DNA from: a virus | Virus record (IMG/VR): IMGVR_UViG_3300042560_000559 | Location: 1-21,421 of that record | Length of the DNA: 21,421 nucleotides | Strand: one strand, 5' to 3' | Shown here: positions 7,459-14,415 of the stretch, in pieces | Layout: each line of letters starts with the position of its first letter | Position numbering within the stretch: position 1 is the first letter of the stretch | Position numbers and translations under genes: made by a program | Notes under the pieces: model-generated | Told to the model about the DNA's origin: nothing | The model's input: only the letters and a program-made list of their open reading frames with translations | The model's database searches: none

Positions 7459-7869
7459 CTAGTCCTGTGTCACGACCCGATAGCGTTGAATCCCGTGGTA
7501 GGTCAGCCCATCGGGATCAGAGAAAATCTCGTTAAACTCGTTTTCCAGATTGACGAAGGTGAAGCCGGTCCCTGCTAGGGTGCCCCGGTGCAAAAGGCCG
7601 TACATGGCCGAATGAATTTGCTTCACTTCGCGACGGCCCCGCTGGCGGGACCATGTGTGCATGACTATGGTCTGCTCAAAGCCGCGCTCAGTCTTTGTGT
7701 CGTATGGCTCGCCCGTGCTTTCGCCAACCTCGACGTAGGGAAACGTCGCGGGGTCAGGCGAAACCGGCACATGATCGTAAAGCCGCGTCCCCACCAAGTT
7801 TGTGAACGACGTTCCGGCCAAAAGTTTCGAGTAGATCGCCTGTTGAACCGGCCAAAATGAATCGCTCAT
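7459..7869 (-). CDS. Tail terminator/completion protein, DUF3168 family
   Basis: This 136-residue protein starts with an N-terminal helix, PVQQAIYSKL (7-16), followed by LVGTRLYDHVPVSPDPATFPYVEVGE (25-50). It continues with a HTWSR strand (71-75) and a long helix with IHSAMYGLLHRG, and finishes with a GIQRYRVVTQD strand. This is the usual DUF3168 layout. Such proteins cap the tail tube and join it to the neck. ATG 7869 is part of ATGA. The gene is followed by a nine-base gap before the tube protein. Confidence 0.9.
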   Translation of the reverse strand: MSDSFWPVQQAIYSKLLAGTSFTNLVGTRLYDHVPVSPDPATFPYVEVGESTGEPYDTKTERGFEQTIVMHTWSRQRGRREVKQIHSAMYGLLHRGTLAGTGFTFVNLENEFNEIFSDPDGLTYHGIQRYRVVTQD

Positions 7870-8285
7870 GTCCGATCCCTCTTGGCTGCCTGTTTTTGCA
7901 GTGCGTTCTTCGCGGCCTTTGCAATCGCCGCGCGGCCACTTGTTTTCCGCGCCCTGAAGGCCGGAAAAAGGAACGGCTTTGGCTTGCTTCTCTGCGTGCC
8001 GAGTTCAACGAAGGCGGCATAAAACGTGCTGACGCCCTTGGCTAACTGCCGCTTTGTCCGCCGAAACACACCAACCCGCGCCCGCAGGCCCTTGTTGGTG
8101 AAGCGGATGCGTATATCGTCCCGCAGCGCGCCCGTTTTCACCGGCACCGCAGATTTTGCTGCTTGCAGAACCGCCTCTGCCTGCTGCCGGATCACGTCCT
8201 TGACGGGCTGCTGTAGATCGTCCGGCAATGTGCGAAGAACGCGGGCCAGGTTCTGGCCGCCACGGATTGTGGCCCTGACCTTCAC
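7866..8285 (-). CDS. HK97 gp10-like neck/tail protein
   Basis: This 139-residue basic protein carries the family landmarks VKTGALRDDI (49-58), YAAFVELGT (89-97) and PKPFLFPAF (102-110). HK97 gp10-like proteins are tail or neck components needed to join tails and heads. Start is GTG at 8285, overlapping the previous TGA as GTGA, a clear coupling signal. The last bases overlap the next ATG (ATGA at 7869-7866). The C-terminus is strongly Lys/Arg/Ala-rich and likely helical. Confidence 0.9.
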   Translation of the reverse strand: MKVRATIRGGQNLARVLRTLPDDLQQPVKDVIRQQAEAVLQAAKSAVPVKTGALRDDIRIRFTNKGLRARVGVFRRTKRQLAKGVSTFYAAFVELGTQRSKPKPFLFPAFRARKTSGRAAIAKAAKNALQKQAAKRDRT

Positions 8286-8614
8286 GTTGCCACGCCCCGT
8301 TCGCAGGTCAATTGCAGGAATCGGTCGCGCTCTTCCTCGCAGATAACCGCGCGAATGTTGAAATTGATGCTGTTCCAGACCAGCCTCATACCCGGAACCA
8401 CGTCTGAGCGGTAACGGATCGTGATTCGCGTGTTGACGATGCCTTGCAGCTTGTCCGCCTCAATCTGCTCCCGCCCCGTTAACGGCTCAAGCTTTGCCCA
8501 GACCGTGGCAACGTCTGACCACGCAAGCGTCGATCCGCCGCCGCCGTCTGACGTGTTGTTTTCCTGCTGAAGCGTCACCCGCTCCCGCATTTTGCCCAGA
8601 CCCGGAACGCGCAT
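8282..8614 (-). CDS. Head closure (head-tail joining) protein, SPP1 gp16-like
   Basis: This 110-residue protein begins with GLGKMRERVTLQQ (5-17) and has a W-DVATVWAKLEPLTGRE segment (about 32-49), ITIRYRSDV and a final L-CERG strand. This is the typical pattern of the phage head-tail joining family, which plugs the portal-adaptor channel after packaging. It starts at ATG 8614, sharing one base with the previous TAA. It ends in GTGA with the next gene. Position between the gp6-like and gp10-like genes supports the call. Confidence 0.9.
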   Translation of the reverse strand: MRVPGLGKMRERVTLQQENNTSDGGGGSTLAWSDVATVWAKLEPLTGREQIEADKLQGIVNTRITIRYRSDVVPGMRLVWNSINFNIRAVICEEERDRFLQLTCERGVAT

Positions 8615-9183
8615 TAGCGGAACGTCGTGATGCGGAAGGGATAAAGCAGCACCTCGGCAAACTTCGGATGCACGTCCTCGCCGCGATGCTCATTCATCGC
8701 CGCCGCTGCCTCTTTGATGCCTATCTTGATGCCGTCAGGAACCGTGCTTTGCGCCGTGCCGTAGCCCACCGTGTAGCGCACCGTGACTGCGTTGAAATAG
8801 TCGTCATCCTCGTCAGGCCACAGGCCGCTCGGAACCGGGCGCAGGCGCGCGGGCTCCTTGTTGGTGTCAACCTGATAGCTGGTCCCGGCCCATGTTCCCG
8901 TCCCGCCGCCCAACGTGCGGTAGGTCACGGAATCAACCGACTGCACCGGCCCGTGAAGCAACTCAATCCAGCCGTTGCTTGACTGCGGGAAACTCGACGC
9001 GGTGTATTCCCACGTCCCTTGCAGAAGGGTCCGGCCAAGAAACTGTTCGGCCCACTTCGTCGCCGCGACATTGATCCCGTCGAGCAAGGCGTCTTCCGCC
9101 GTGCCGTCGATCTTCAGCCACGTCTTCACTTCATCCCGCGTGACAGGGGTGGTCCCAGCCGCCGACAATTGCTTGTAGGTCAT
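8614..9183 (-). CDS. Head-tail connector (adaptor), HK97 gp6-like
   Basis: This 189-residue protein would form the adaptor ring below the portal. The N-terminal part PVTRDEVKTWLKIDGTAEDALL (13-34) followed by a helix with WAEQFLGR (44-51) is the hallmark of the gp6/phage connector family. Strands with SFPQSSNGWIELLHGPVQSVDSV and VRYTVGYG and a final helix region with MNEHRGED complete the fold. Length is in the usual range. ATG overlaps the previous stop (ATGA), and its TAA stop overlaps the next start (TAATG at 8614). Confidence 0.9.
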   Translation of the reverse strand: MTYKQLSAAGTTPVTRDEVKTWLKIDGTAEDALLDGINVAATKWAEQFLGRTLLQGTWEYTASSFPQSSNGWIELLHGPVQSVDSVTYRTLGGGTGTWAGTSYQVDTNKEPARLRPVPSGLWPDEDDDYFNAVTVRYTVGYGTAQSTVPDGIKIGIKEAAAAMNEHRGEDVHPKFAEVLLYPFRITTFR

Positions 9184-9362
9184 GCCGTCCCCTTCCGCTC
9201 ATAACCCCGGACGATCCGTGTTTCTTTCGGCTCGTCCGCAAGATCGACAACCCCGGCAGCAATCAGCGGCAGCGCCCGCATTGGGGCCATATCCGCTTCG
9301 TCGCCAACCGATAGCCCGTCCTCGGCTAGTGCCGGGTCAGGCCGCAACACTTTGATTCGCAT
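9180..9362 (-). CDS. 60-residue small head-tail region protein
   Basis: I start this gene at ATG 9362. Upstream in-frame codons to 9446 are the shadow of the glycosyltransferase. The product starts MRIKVLRPDPALAEDG and contains SVGDEADM and LPLIAAGVVDLADEP, a compact arrangement seen in small proteins beside phage connector genes. Its TGA overlaps the ATG of the connector gene (ATGA at 9183-9180). A GGA sits close to the start codon (two bases away), so translation probably depends on coupling. No function is known to me. Confidence 0.7.
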   Translation of the reverse strand: MRIKVLRPDPALAEDGLSVGDEADMAPMRALPLIAAGVVDLADEPKETRIVRGYERKGTA

Positions 9363-10725
9363 GTTCCAGGATCGCAAGAATCGCCTGAATGTAATCTGCC
9401 GGTGGAACAGCAGCCGCACAGGCCGCCGCGCCGGTTTCATTGTCAATCGGGCACGTCCCGGCTTCCTTGTGGTGCAGCCGGTGGCACGGGTGACAGGGCA
9501 CCTGTGGGATCAGCGCAACCGCGTTTTTCCAATCATCCGTCAGGTTCGACGGGGCCGAATGACTTAGCAGGCAAACCTTCGGCACGTCTTCCATGCTCAC
9601 GGCGTTCAGGATGCCCGTCTCGGGGCCGATCACCAGCGCGGCTTTCTGCGCCAGCGCCATGACCTGCGACATGGTTTTGTCGCCCACCACCGAATCAACC
9701 CGCTCTTTCGTGCCATGATATTCAATCACGGTGTCAAGAATAACCGACTCCAGGTCGCGCGCATCCGGGCCGCCCGCGAGCACGATCCGAAAGGACGTGT
9801 GCGCCAGTAGCTGCGTCACTACCTTGTGCATGTGCGGGTGCCACTTGTAGTAAGCGGAGCCCCGCAAAACGACCATGGCGAACGGGCCAAGGCGATCCGC
9901 TGTATCTTTTGCCCATCCCGCGTCATCCGGGGAAGGGTAGAACTTCACCCGGTATGGGCCGGGCACGCCTGCCAGCAAGTGATGGTCCGCGAGATACGAA
10001 CCGCCAAACGACCGTCGCCGCTGATCGTCCGGCCACCAATATTCATTGTGCCATGCTTGCGGGAGGGTTCGCCCCTCGACTGCGTTGGTCAGGTTGATGA
10101 CGTGATCGAAACGGCTGGAAATTGCTTTCCAGTAGGTGCTCATTTCGTCGTCAGCCACCTGATTGTCGCCAAGCGCCACAACCTCGTCAACGTGCGGATC
10201 GAAGCGCATGATTTCCGCGCCGCGATCATGCGAATAAAAGCTGATCTTGTAGCCCTGTTCTTTAAGGCCCGGCAGCACGGACGACGCCATGATGGCATCC
10301 CCGAACGCGCCAGACCGGAACACCAGGCACCGCTTCGCCTCACCCTTGCCCCATGGCACGTAATGCCATGCGCCAAGATCGCGGTGAATGACGATGAAGG
10401 CGTGGCCCTCAATCAGTGCATCCTCTACGCAGCGCCAGCCGGGAGCCTCAAGGGCTTGCAGTACATCCTCGCGCGTGACCCGCGCGCCCGTCGATTCGTG
10501 ATACCGAACGTCAGGTATCCAGCAAATCAGGGTGTGGCACTGGTCGCGCCAGCCCTGAAGAATCTCTTTCCACTGCGCCCCCGCCTTCAGCACCGTGGCG
10601 TCTGCGAACACCGTCTGCACGGGCCGCATACTCGCGGGAAACTCGGGGTGCGGCTCAGTGGGTGTCACCACTTGCTGGCGGCTCATATAGCGGAGCCCCA
10701 GCCACCAGCCTGTCGGCTTTGTCAT
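9337..10725 (-). CDS. GT9-like glycosyltransferase (heptosyltransferase family)
   Basis: This protein of up to 462 residues is not a canonical virion component. Residues ~131-460 resemble GT-B fold family 9: CLVFRSGAFGDAIMASSVLPGL (132-153) for the N-terminal nucleotide-sugar fold, MVVLRG (284-289), VLAGGPDARD (315-324), VIGPETGILNAVSMEDVP (365-382) and the Cys411-Cys414-Cys425 cluster, all in the order of LPS heptosyltransferases. Residues ~1-125 are an extra domain. The substrate is unknown; virion proteins or host surface glycan are possible. ATG 10725 has no Shine-Dalgarno sequence because a T-run precedes it. ATG 10686 (residue 14), after GGGG at nine bases, may be the true start. The 3' end overlaps the next gene by 26 bases. 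Confidence 0.82.
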   Translation of the reverse strand: MTKPTGWWLGLRYMSRQQVVTPTEPHPEFPASMRPVQTVFADATVLKAGAQWKEILQGWRDQCHTLICWIPDVRYHESTGARVTREDVLQALEAPGWRCVEDALIEGHAFIVIHRDLGAWHYVPWGKGEAKRCLVFRSGAFGDAIMASSVLPGLKEQGYKISFYSHDRGAEIMRFDPHVDEVVALGDNQVADDEMSTYWKAISSRFDHVINLTNAVEGRTLPQAWHNEYWWPDDQRRRSFGGSYLADHHLLAGVPGPYRVKFYPSPDDAGWAKDTADRLGPFAMVVLRGSAYYKWHPHMHKVVTQLLAHTSFRIVLAGGPDARDLESVILDTVIEYHGTKERVDSVVGDKTMSQVMALAQKAALVIGPETGILNAVSMEDVPKVCLLSHSAPSNLTDDWKNAVALIPQVPCHPCHRLHHKEAGTCPIDNETGAAACAAAVPPADYIQAILAILEHANQSVAA

Positions 10726-10727
10726 GC

Positions 10728-10759
10728 AAAAAGGTCGGGGGTGAGTTGCCCCACCCCCG
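10728..10759 (-). terminator. Terminator-like hairpin before the glycosyltransferase
   Basis: On the minus strand the arms CGGGGGTGGG and CTCACCCCCG pair over ten positions (one G-T) around a GCAA loop, followed by ACC and five T (10732-10728). This is the form of a rho-independent terminator. It lies 14 bases after the 126-residue gene and the T-run ends two bases before the annotated ATG of the next gene. Confidence 0.78.
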
Positions 10760-10773
10760 TCACAGGTTTGGCG

Positions 10774-11154
10774 TTACGAGAGCGGCGTGCGGGCCGGGTG
10801 GCCGCGCATGATCACAAAGCTGGCGTGCATCGTGCCGCCCGCCTGCGTGAACACACCGCGAACATAACGGTTGTCCCCGATGTAGCCGACGCGCTGGGTA
10901 GACGTTCCAGTCGTGATGGCAGCAAACGTGCCATCTAGGCTGGCCGCAACCACCGCTGCGTAGGTCGTGCCGTCCACCGAGTCTTCGAGCGACGGCGTGA
11001 TGGTGCCGCCCGCCTTTGCGCCGACCGAGACATAGGCCGCCGCGCTTTCATAACCGCGCAGGTCAACGGCAGAGCCGGTGCCCGAAGCAGTGCGGTCAGC
11101 GGGGATGAACGTGTCCACCGCGTCAACCACGCTTTTAAGATCGAATTTTGCCAT
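10774..11154 (-). CDS. 126-residue beta-rich head-region protein
   Basis: This protein has the pattern DRTASGTGSAVDLRGYESA (about 20-38), then YVSVGAKAGG, SLEDSVDGTTYAAV and QRVGYIGDNRYVRGVF, ending in VIMRGHPARTPLS. I have a general memory of similar proteins following the capsid gene in phages, where they are unassigned or suspected head decoration or stabilisation proteins. The ATG at 11154 has AAGGGA at seven bases, so expression should be efficient. It lies between the capsid hairpin and a terminator-like hairpin. Decoration is inferred from position, size and beta-rich composition. Confidence 0.75.
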   Translation of the reverse strand: MAKFDLKSVVDAVDTFIPADRTASGTGSAVDLRGYESAAAYVSVGAKAGGTITPSLEDSVDGTTYAAVVAASLDGTFAAITTGTSTQRVGYIGDNRYVRGVFTQAGGTMHASFVIMRGHPARTPLS

Positions 11155-11186
11155 GGGATTGTCCCTTCAGAAGAGATGAAGCGAGT

Positions 11187-11208
11187 GGGGCGAGCCGAAG
11201 CCCGCCCC
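11187..11208 (-). other. UUCG-loop hairpin after the capsid gene
   Basis: On the minus strand GGGGCGGGC, loop TTCG, then GCTCGCCCC form a nine-pair stem with one G-T wobble. It starts nine bases after the capsid stop codon. No T-run follows (ACTCGCTTCATC), so it is more likely an mRNA stability or processing element, or a weak attenuator, than a strong intrinsic terminator. Confidence 0.6.
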
Positions 11209-11217
11209 GTCCTGCGG

Positions 11218-12594
11218 TTACGAGCCGAACTTCAGGAACTTGATCGCCTCGAAGTGGATGACATCGCCGCCGACGCGCTTCGTGGCGTACAGGCCCACAT
11301 AGGGCTTGTTCGTCAGGTTGTCGCGCGTCACGCGGATGCCGATGCGGTCCACCACCTGGTAGCCGCGACGGAAGTTGCCGAACGCCACGGCCAAAGCATC
11401 GGTCGTGGTAAACGGGTCCATGTCTTCCATCTCGACAACCGGATGGCCGAAGAGCGATCCCGAGTAGGGGTTCACTTCAGCCGCGCCGTTGTTGGCCAGG
11501 TTCGGGAGCCAGATGAAGCCACCGGCTGCATCCTTGAGTTGGCGGACGCCCGCAAGCGTCGTCTTGCTCATGGCCCACACCGCGCCCGGACGGTAGCCCG
11601 TGCGAAGCTTGAACATGGTCTGGATCAGCTTTTCCGCGCCGACCGAAGACGTGCCGAACGAACCGTTGGTGCCCGTCGCGACGTGTTCCATGGTGCCCCA
11701 GCCGCGCGAAGCGTCGGCAGTTGCAGCCGTGGGGTAGGTCGTGAAACCACGGGGACGCTTCGGCGTGTTGCCGGACACGAACGCAGTGGACTCCGTAAGC
11801 GCGAAGTCCTCAGCGATCTTGCCAGCCATCCAGGCTTCCACGTCCACAGCGGCGTCGTCGATCAGGTCCTGGGTGGCCTGCGGGAACGAATACATTTCCC
11901 GAACCGGGATTTCCCATTCGCCCAACTGCGCCGTGGTGGTGGCCGAGCGCGACTCGGTTTCACCAACCCATGAGGCGTTGGTGCGCTCGATATCGCGCAG
12001 GCCCTTCAGGCTCGCCGTGCTGATCGACTGCACAGAGGCAATCGCGCGAACCGGAGAACTGTCACGCAGGACGGTCGCGATCTGGCCGGACATATCCGGG
12101 TGTACCAGATAGCCGCCATCCGGGCCGACGCCGACCGACATGGCCTTGAGCGCGATGGACTCTTCCGAGGAAAGTCCTTCGTGGCCACGGCGAACGAACG
12201 TCTCGAACGCCTTGCGATAGGTGCGATATGCGTCCACCTCGACCTTGGGAGCCTGCTTGCCCTTCTCGGCAAACGCGGCATCAAGGACGCCCTGGAACTC
12301 GCCAACCGCCTTCATCTCGCGGTCGTCGGCCTTCTGGCCGAAGCCGGGGCGGCCCAACTTGGCCTCCATGGCGTCGGTCGCTTCCTTCGCGGCCTTGGCT
12401 TCCTTCGTCGCAGCGTTCGCGGCCTCAATGGCAGCGGTCGCGGCTTCGGCGGACTTGTTGATCTTTTCGAGGGTCAGCGGATCGACCGAGCCCCGCTTCA
12501 GTTCGTCGAACTTCTGATTGACTGCCACACGTTCGTCTGCCACCGCCTTGTCGATGTTTTCGACGAGACGCTTGATTTCTGCGAGATCACTCAT
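11218..12594 (-). CDS. Major capsid protein, HK97 fold
   Basis: This 458-residue shell subunit has an N-terminal coiled-coil delta domain (roughly residues 1-115, with a long Ala/Glu/Lys heptad-like stretch at 45-80). That domain should act as the internal scaffold and be removed by the protease. The mature part follows, with GPDGGYLVHPDMSG (157-170), RDSSPVRAIASV and a C-terminal AVAFGNFRRGYQVVDRIGIRV segment typical of HK97-type capsids. I choose ATG 12594 because AGGA lies eight bases upstream. An in-frame GTG at 12627 would overlap the protease and lacks comparable support. A UUCG-loop hairpin begins nine bases after the stop. Confidence 0.96.
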   Translation of the reverse strand: MSDLAEIKRLVENIDKAVADERVAVNQKFDELKRGSVDPLTLEKINKSAEAATAAIEAANAATKEAKAAKEATDAMEAKLGRPGFGQKADDREMKAVGEFQGVLDAAFAEKGKQAPKVEVDAYRTYRKAFETFVRRGHEGLSSEESIALKAMSVGVGPDGGYLVHPDMSGQIATVLRDSSPVRAIASVQSISTASLKGLRDIERTNASWVGETESRSATTTAQLGEWEIPVREMYSFPQATQDLIDDAAVDVEAWMAGKIAEDFALTESTAFVSGNTPKRPRGFTTYPTAATADASRGWGTMEHVATGTNGSFGTSSVGAEKLIQTMFKLRTGYRPGAVWAMSKTTLAGVRQLKDAAGGFIWLPNLANNGAAEVNPYSGSLFGHPVVEMEDMDPFTTTDALAVAFGNFRRGYQVVDRIGIRVTRDNLTNKPYVGLYATKRVGGDVIHFEAIKFLKFGS

Positions 12595-12607
12595 GGGAGT
12601 GGTCCTT

Positions 12608-13303
12608 TCAGGTTGAGGTTTTGACACGCGCCGCTACGGCGGAAAGCCGTGCGGCCAGTTGCGCCAACTCGTCCTCGTCCCGAGGTTCCGGTGCGGCTTT
12701 GAAACCGCCGTCCGCGATTGCGCGGGCAGCGGCGTTTGAAAATCCCCCTTCATCCCGAAGGAAGGACTCAAATTCTCGAATGGTCTTGAACCGGCTGTTG
12801 CTCTTGACCGCTTCAACCCGCGCCTTGTCGTTAGCGGGGAATGTCACAAGAGACACTTCCAGTAGGTCGATTTTCTTCAGCGTGCGCCGGGGCTCTTCCG
12901 GCTTGCTGCGCATCGTCCATTCCTTGGGAATGAACCCAATGGACAGGCCGGTAATTGCAGGGCGCGGCGTCATCTTCAGCAGCGTGTAAGCCTCGCGGCC
13001 TCGCTCTGTGTCTGCCAGCTTGCCGGTGATCTTCAGGCCGTGGCCGTCTTCAGCCATTTCCGTCCAGATGCCGATGGGCGTCATGTCGTCGGCAGCGCCC
13101 ATAAACCCGCCGTGCTGCAACAGCATTGCGGGCCACTGGTTGCTTTGCTTGGAAGCGGCGAGCGTGTCGGCAAACGCCCCCGGCTGGATCACGTCGCCGT
13201 AAGAATCAATGTTGCCAAACACCGCCCCGTAGCCGGTGAAGGACATGGCTTCGCCGTCCCCCGCAAACTTGATTTCGCGAAGGCCAAAGGCCGAATGTTG
13301 CAT
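12608..13303 (-). CDS. Prohead (capsid maturation) protease, HK97 gp4/S78 type
   Basis: This 231-residue serine protease would cleave the delta domain of the capsid protein and itself during prohead maturation. The N-terminal core contains GYGAVFGNIDSYGDVIQPGAF (about 24-44). The candidate catalytic triad is His64 in LLQHGG, Ser121 in GLSIGF and Glu149 in DLLEVSLVTFPAN, in the order and spacing of the HK97 gp4 family. The C-terminal ~70 residues are charged and likely the self-cleaved tail. The ATG at 13303 has GGAG eight bases upstream. Immediately downstream is the capsid gene, as expected, but upstream the usual neighbour, the portal, is separated by about 4.5 kb. Confidence 0.95.
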   Translation of the reverse strand: MQHSAFGLREIKFAGDGEAMSFTGYGAVFGNIDSYGDVIQPGAFADTLAASKQSNQWPAMLLQHGGFMGAADDMTPIGIWTEMAEDGHGLKITGKLADTERGREAYTLLKMTPRPAITGLSIGFIPKEWTMRSKPEEPRRTLKKIDLLEVSLVTFPANDKARVEAVKSNSRFKTIREFESFLRDEGGFSNAAARAIADGGFKAAPEPRDEDELAQLAARLSAVAARVKTST

Positions 13304-13321
13304 AGCGTTACTCCGCGCGTC

Positions 13322-13579
13322 TTATCCCGCGATCAGGAAAATGAACTCTTCGTCGTCATCGTCGCTAATGGCGTCAAAATAGTCAGATATAAAAAGCGCC
13401 GTGCTGCGTCCATGTGCCGAAAATATGCCTGCGGACACAACGTCGCGGCGACGGGGGAAAAGCCCCGCGCTTGAATACGAATATCTCGGCACCACGACAG
13501 GAACAGGAACGAACCCGGCCCCGCCCCACCACTGACCAGCGGTATCACCGGCCCATTGGCCGAACCACTGGCCCGCCAT
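13322..13579 (-). CDS. Trp/Gly-rich 85-residue phage protein
   Basis: This 85-residue protein starts at the ATG of a TAATG overlap. Its N-terminus repeats a G-Q-W unit (AGQWFGQWAGDTAGQWWGG, residues 2-20). A Val/Pro strand (FVPVPVVVPRYSYSS) follows, and the C-terminus is acidic (SDDDDEEFIFLIAG). Similar short W-F-G or G-Q-W repeat proteins occur next to head genes in other phages, but I know no assigned function. It ends 18 bases before the protease start. The shadow frame inside (13333-13548) has no such pattern. Confidence 0.72.
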   Translation of the reverse strand: MAGQWFGQWAGDTAGQWWGGAGFVPVPVVVPRYSYSSAGLFPRRRDVVSAGIFSAHGRSTALFISDYFDAISDDDDEEFIFLIAG

Positions 13580-14415
13580 TACGTCACGTCGCGGTCAGTC
13601 ACCGTGCGCGTACCGCTCGAATAGGTCGCCGTGATGCGATCCGTTGTGCCATCCAGGCCTTTGAACACAGGCGCACCGCTTTCCAGCCCGCTTGCATCGC
13701 CCTGCACTGCCGCCGCGATCAGTTTCAAAATCTGCGCCGCCGTGTAGCCGGATTCGATGACCTCAGTCCACGGGTTGCTGGCAGACCCTGCGTCGTTGAG
13801 TTTCTCACCCATAGAGCCAGCCGTGTCATTCTGCGTGGCAATCGCCGCCCAGACAGCCGGGCCGACGTTCGCCGTCGTCAATCCTGTGCCCGTCACCACC
13901 AGCGCGGCGGCCAGCGCACCAACGCCGGTCAGCGTCCCGTCCGCCAGCCCGGAGCCTGTCAGGGCGGCAAGCAATTCACCTAGGCCGGTCAGCGTGCCGT
14001 CCGCATCGCCCGTGCCCGTCAGTGCTGCGGAGAGTTGCAGAAACGCCTGTATGTCAGCGTCTGAAATCTCGCCGGAACCCGCGACCGCAGCGACAAGCTG
14101 GACGATCAGGCTGCCGGTTGCGGTCAGCGCGCCGGAGCCGCTAACCGACGCAGCCGCCAGCTTGACAGCCCACAATTCCGCGTTTGTTATCTCGCCGGTC
14201 CCCGTCAGCGTGTCGTGTGCCACGATCCGGCCTGCCGTGCGGGGCGGGATCATGCAATGCGGGAAATAGAGACCCGTCGAATAGGCACTCAGCTTTGTGA
14301 ACCCTTCGCTATTCGACTGGTTCATTACCGCCGTGTCATGCACAAAATTCTGCCAGGCCAACCCGGTCAGCGAAAGCGGGATGGCGTTTGTCGAAAGCCC
14401 GTTACGAAGCAGCAC
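13579..14415 (-). CDS. Repeat-containing phage structural protein (278 aa)
   Basis: I start this gene at GTG 14415, which has AGAGG six bases upstream. Further upstream in-frame codons to 14490 only shadow the 55-residue gene. The N-terminal part (MLLRNGLSTNAIPLSLTGL) leads into roughly five units of 20-22 residues ending in G-(S/T)-G, such as the ADGTLTGLGELLAALTGSGL unit. The C-terminal ~70 residues (WTEVIESGYTAAQILKLIAAAVQG, then ATYSSGTRTVTDRD, with a DGTTDRI segment between) match a module seen at the end of many phage repeat proteins. It ends in TAATG with the next gene. Likely virion-associated; function not established. Confidence 0.75.
   Translation of the reverse strand: MLLRNGLSTNAIPLSLTGLAWQNFVHDTAVMNQSNSEGFTKLSAYSTGLYFPHCMIPPRTAGRIVAHDTLTGTGEITNAELWAVKLAAASVSGSGALTATGSLIVQLVAAVAGSGEISDADIQAFLQLSAALTGTGDADGTLTGLGELLAALTGSGLADGTLTGVGALAAALVVTGTGLTTANVGPAVWAAIATQNDTAGSMGEKLNDAGSASNPWTEVIESGYTAAQILKLIAAAVQGDASGLESGAPVFKGLDGTTDRITATYSSGTRTVTDRDVT
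13924..14004 (-). repeat. 60-base-period repeat in the 278-aa gene
   Basis: The plus-strand 21-mer starting gccggtcagcgt occurs at 13924-13944 and again at 13984-14004, exactly 60 bases apart, with one mismatch. It encodes the recurring ADGTLTG peptide unit. Weaker units extend the pattern upstream to about 14210. Confidence 0.8.

Noticed and set aside
9363-9446. Extension of the 60-residue protein to 9446
   Set aside because: Arg-rich translation opposite in character to the rest, overlapping the glycosyltransferase C-terminus.
9826-10938. Plus-strand open frame of 370 codons opposite the glycosyltransferase
   Set aside because: It runs through a terminator-like hairpin and is antisense to two coding genes. 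The translation is low-complexity Arg/His/Val-rich with no recognisable family.
12595-12627. GTG start of the capsid gene at 12627
   Set aside because: It lies within the protease gene. ATG 12594 has a clear AGGA at eight bases and gives the usual delta domain start.
13924-14004. Direct repeats that might suggest CRISPR or att sites
   Set aside because: They are in-frame coding repeats of a structural protein, imperfect and without spacer structure.
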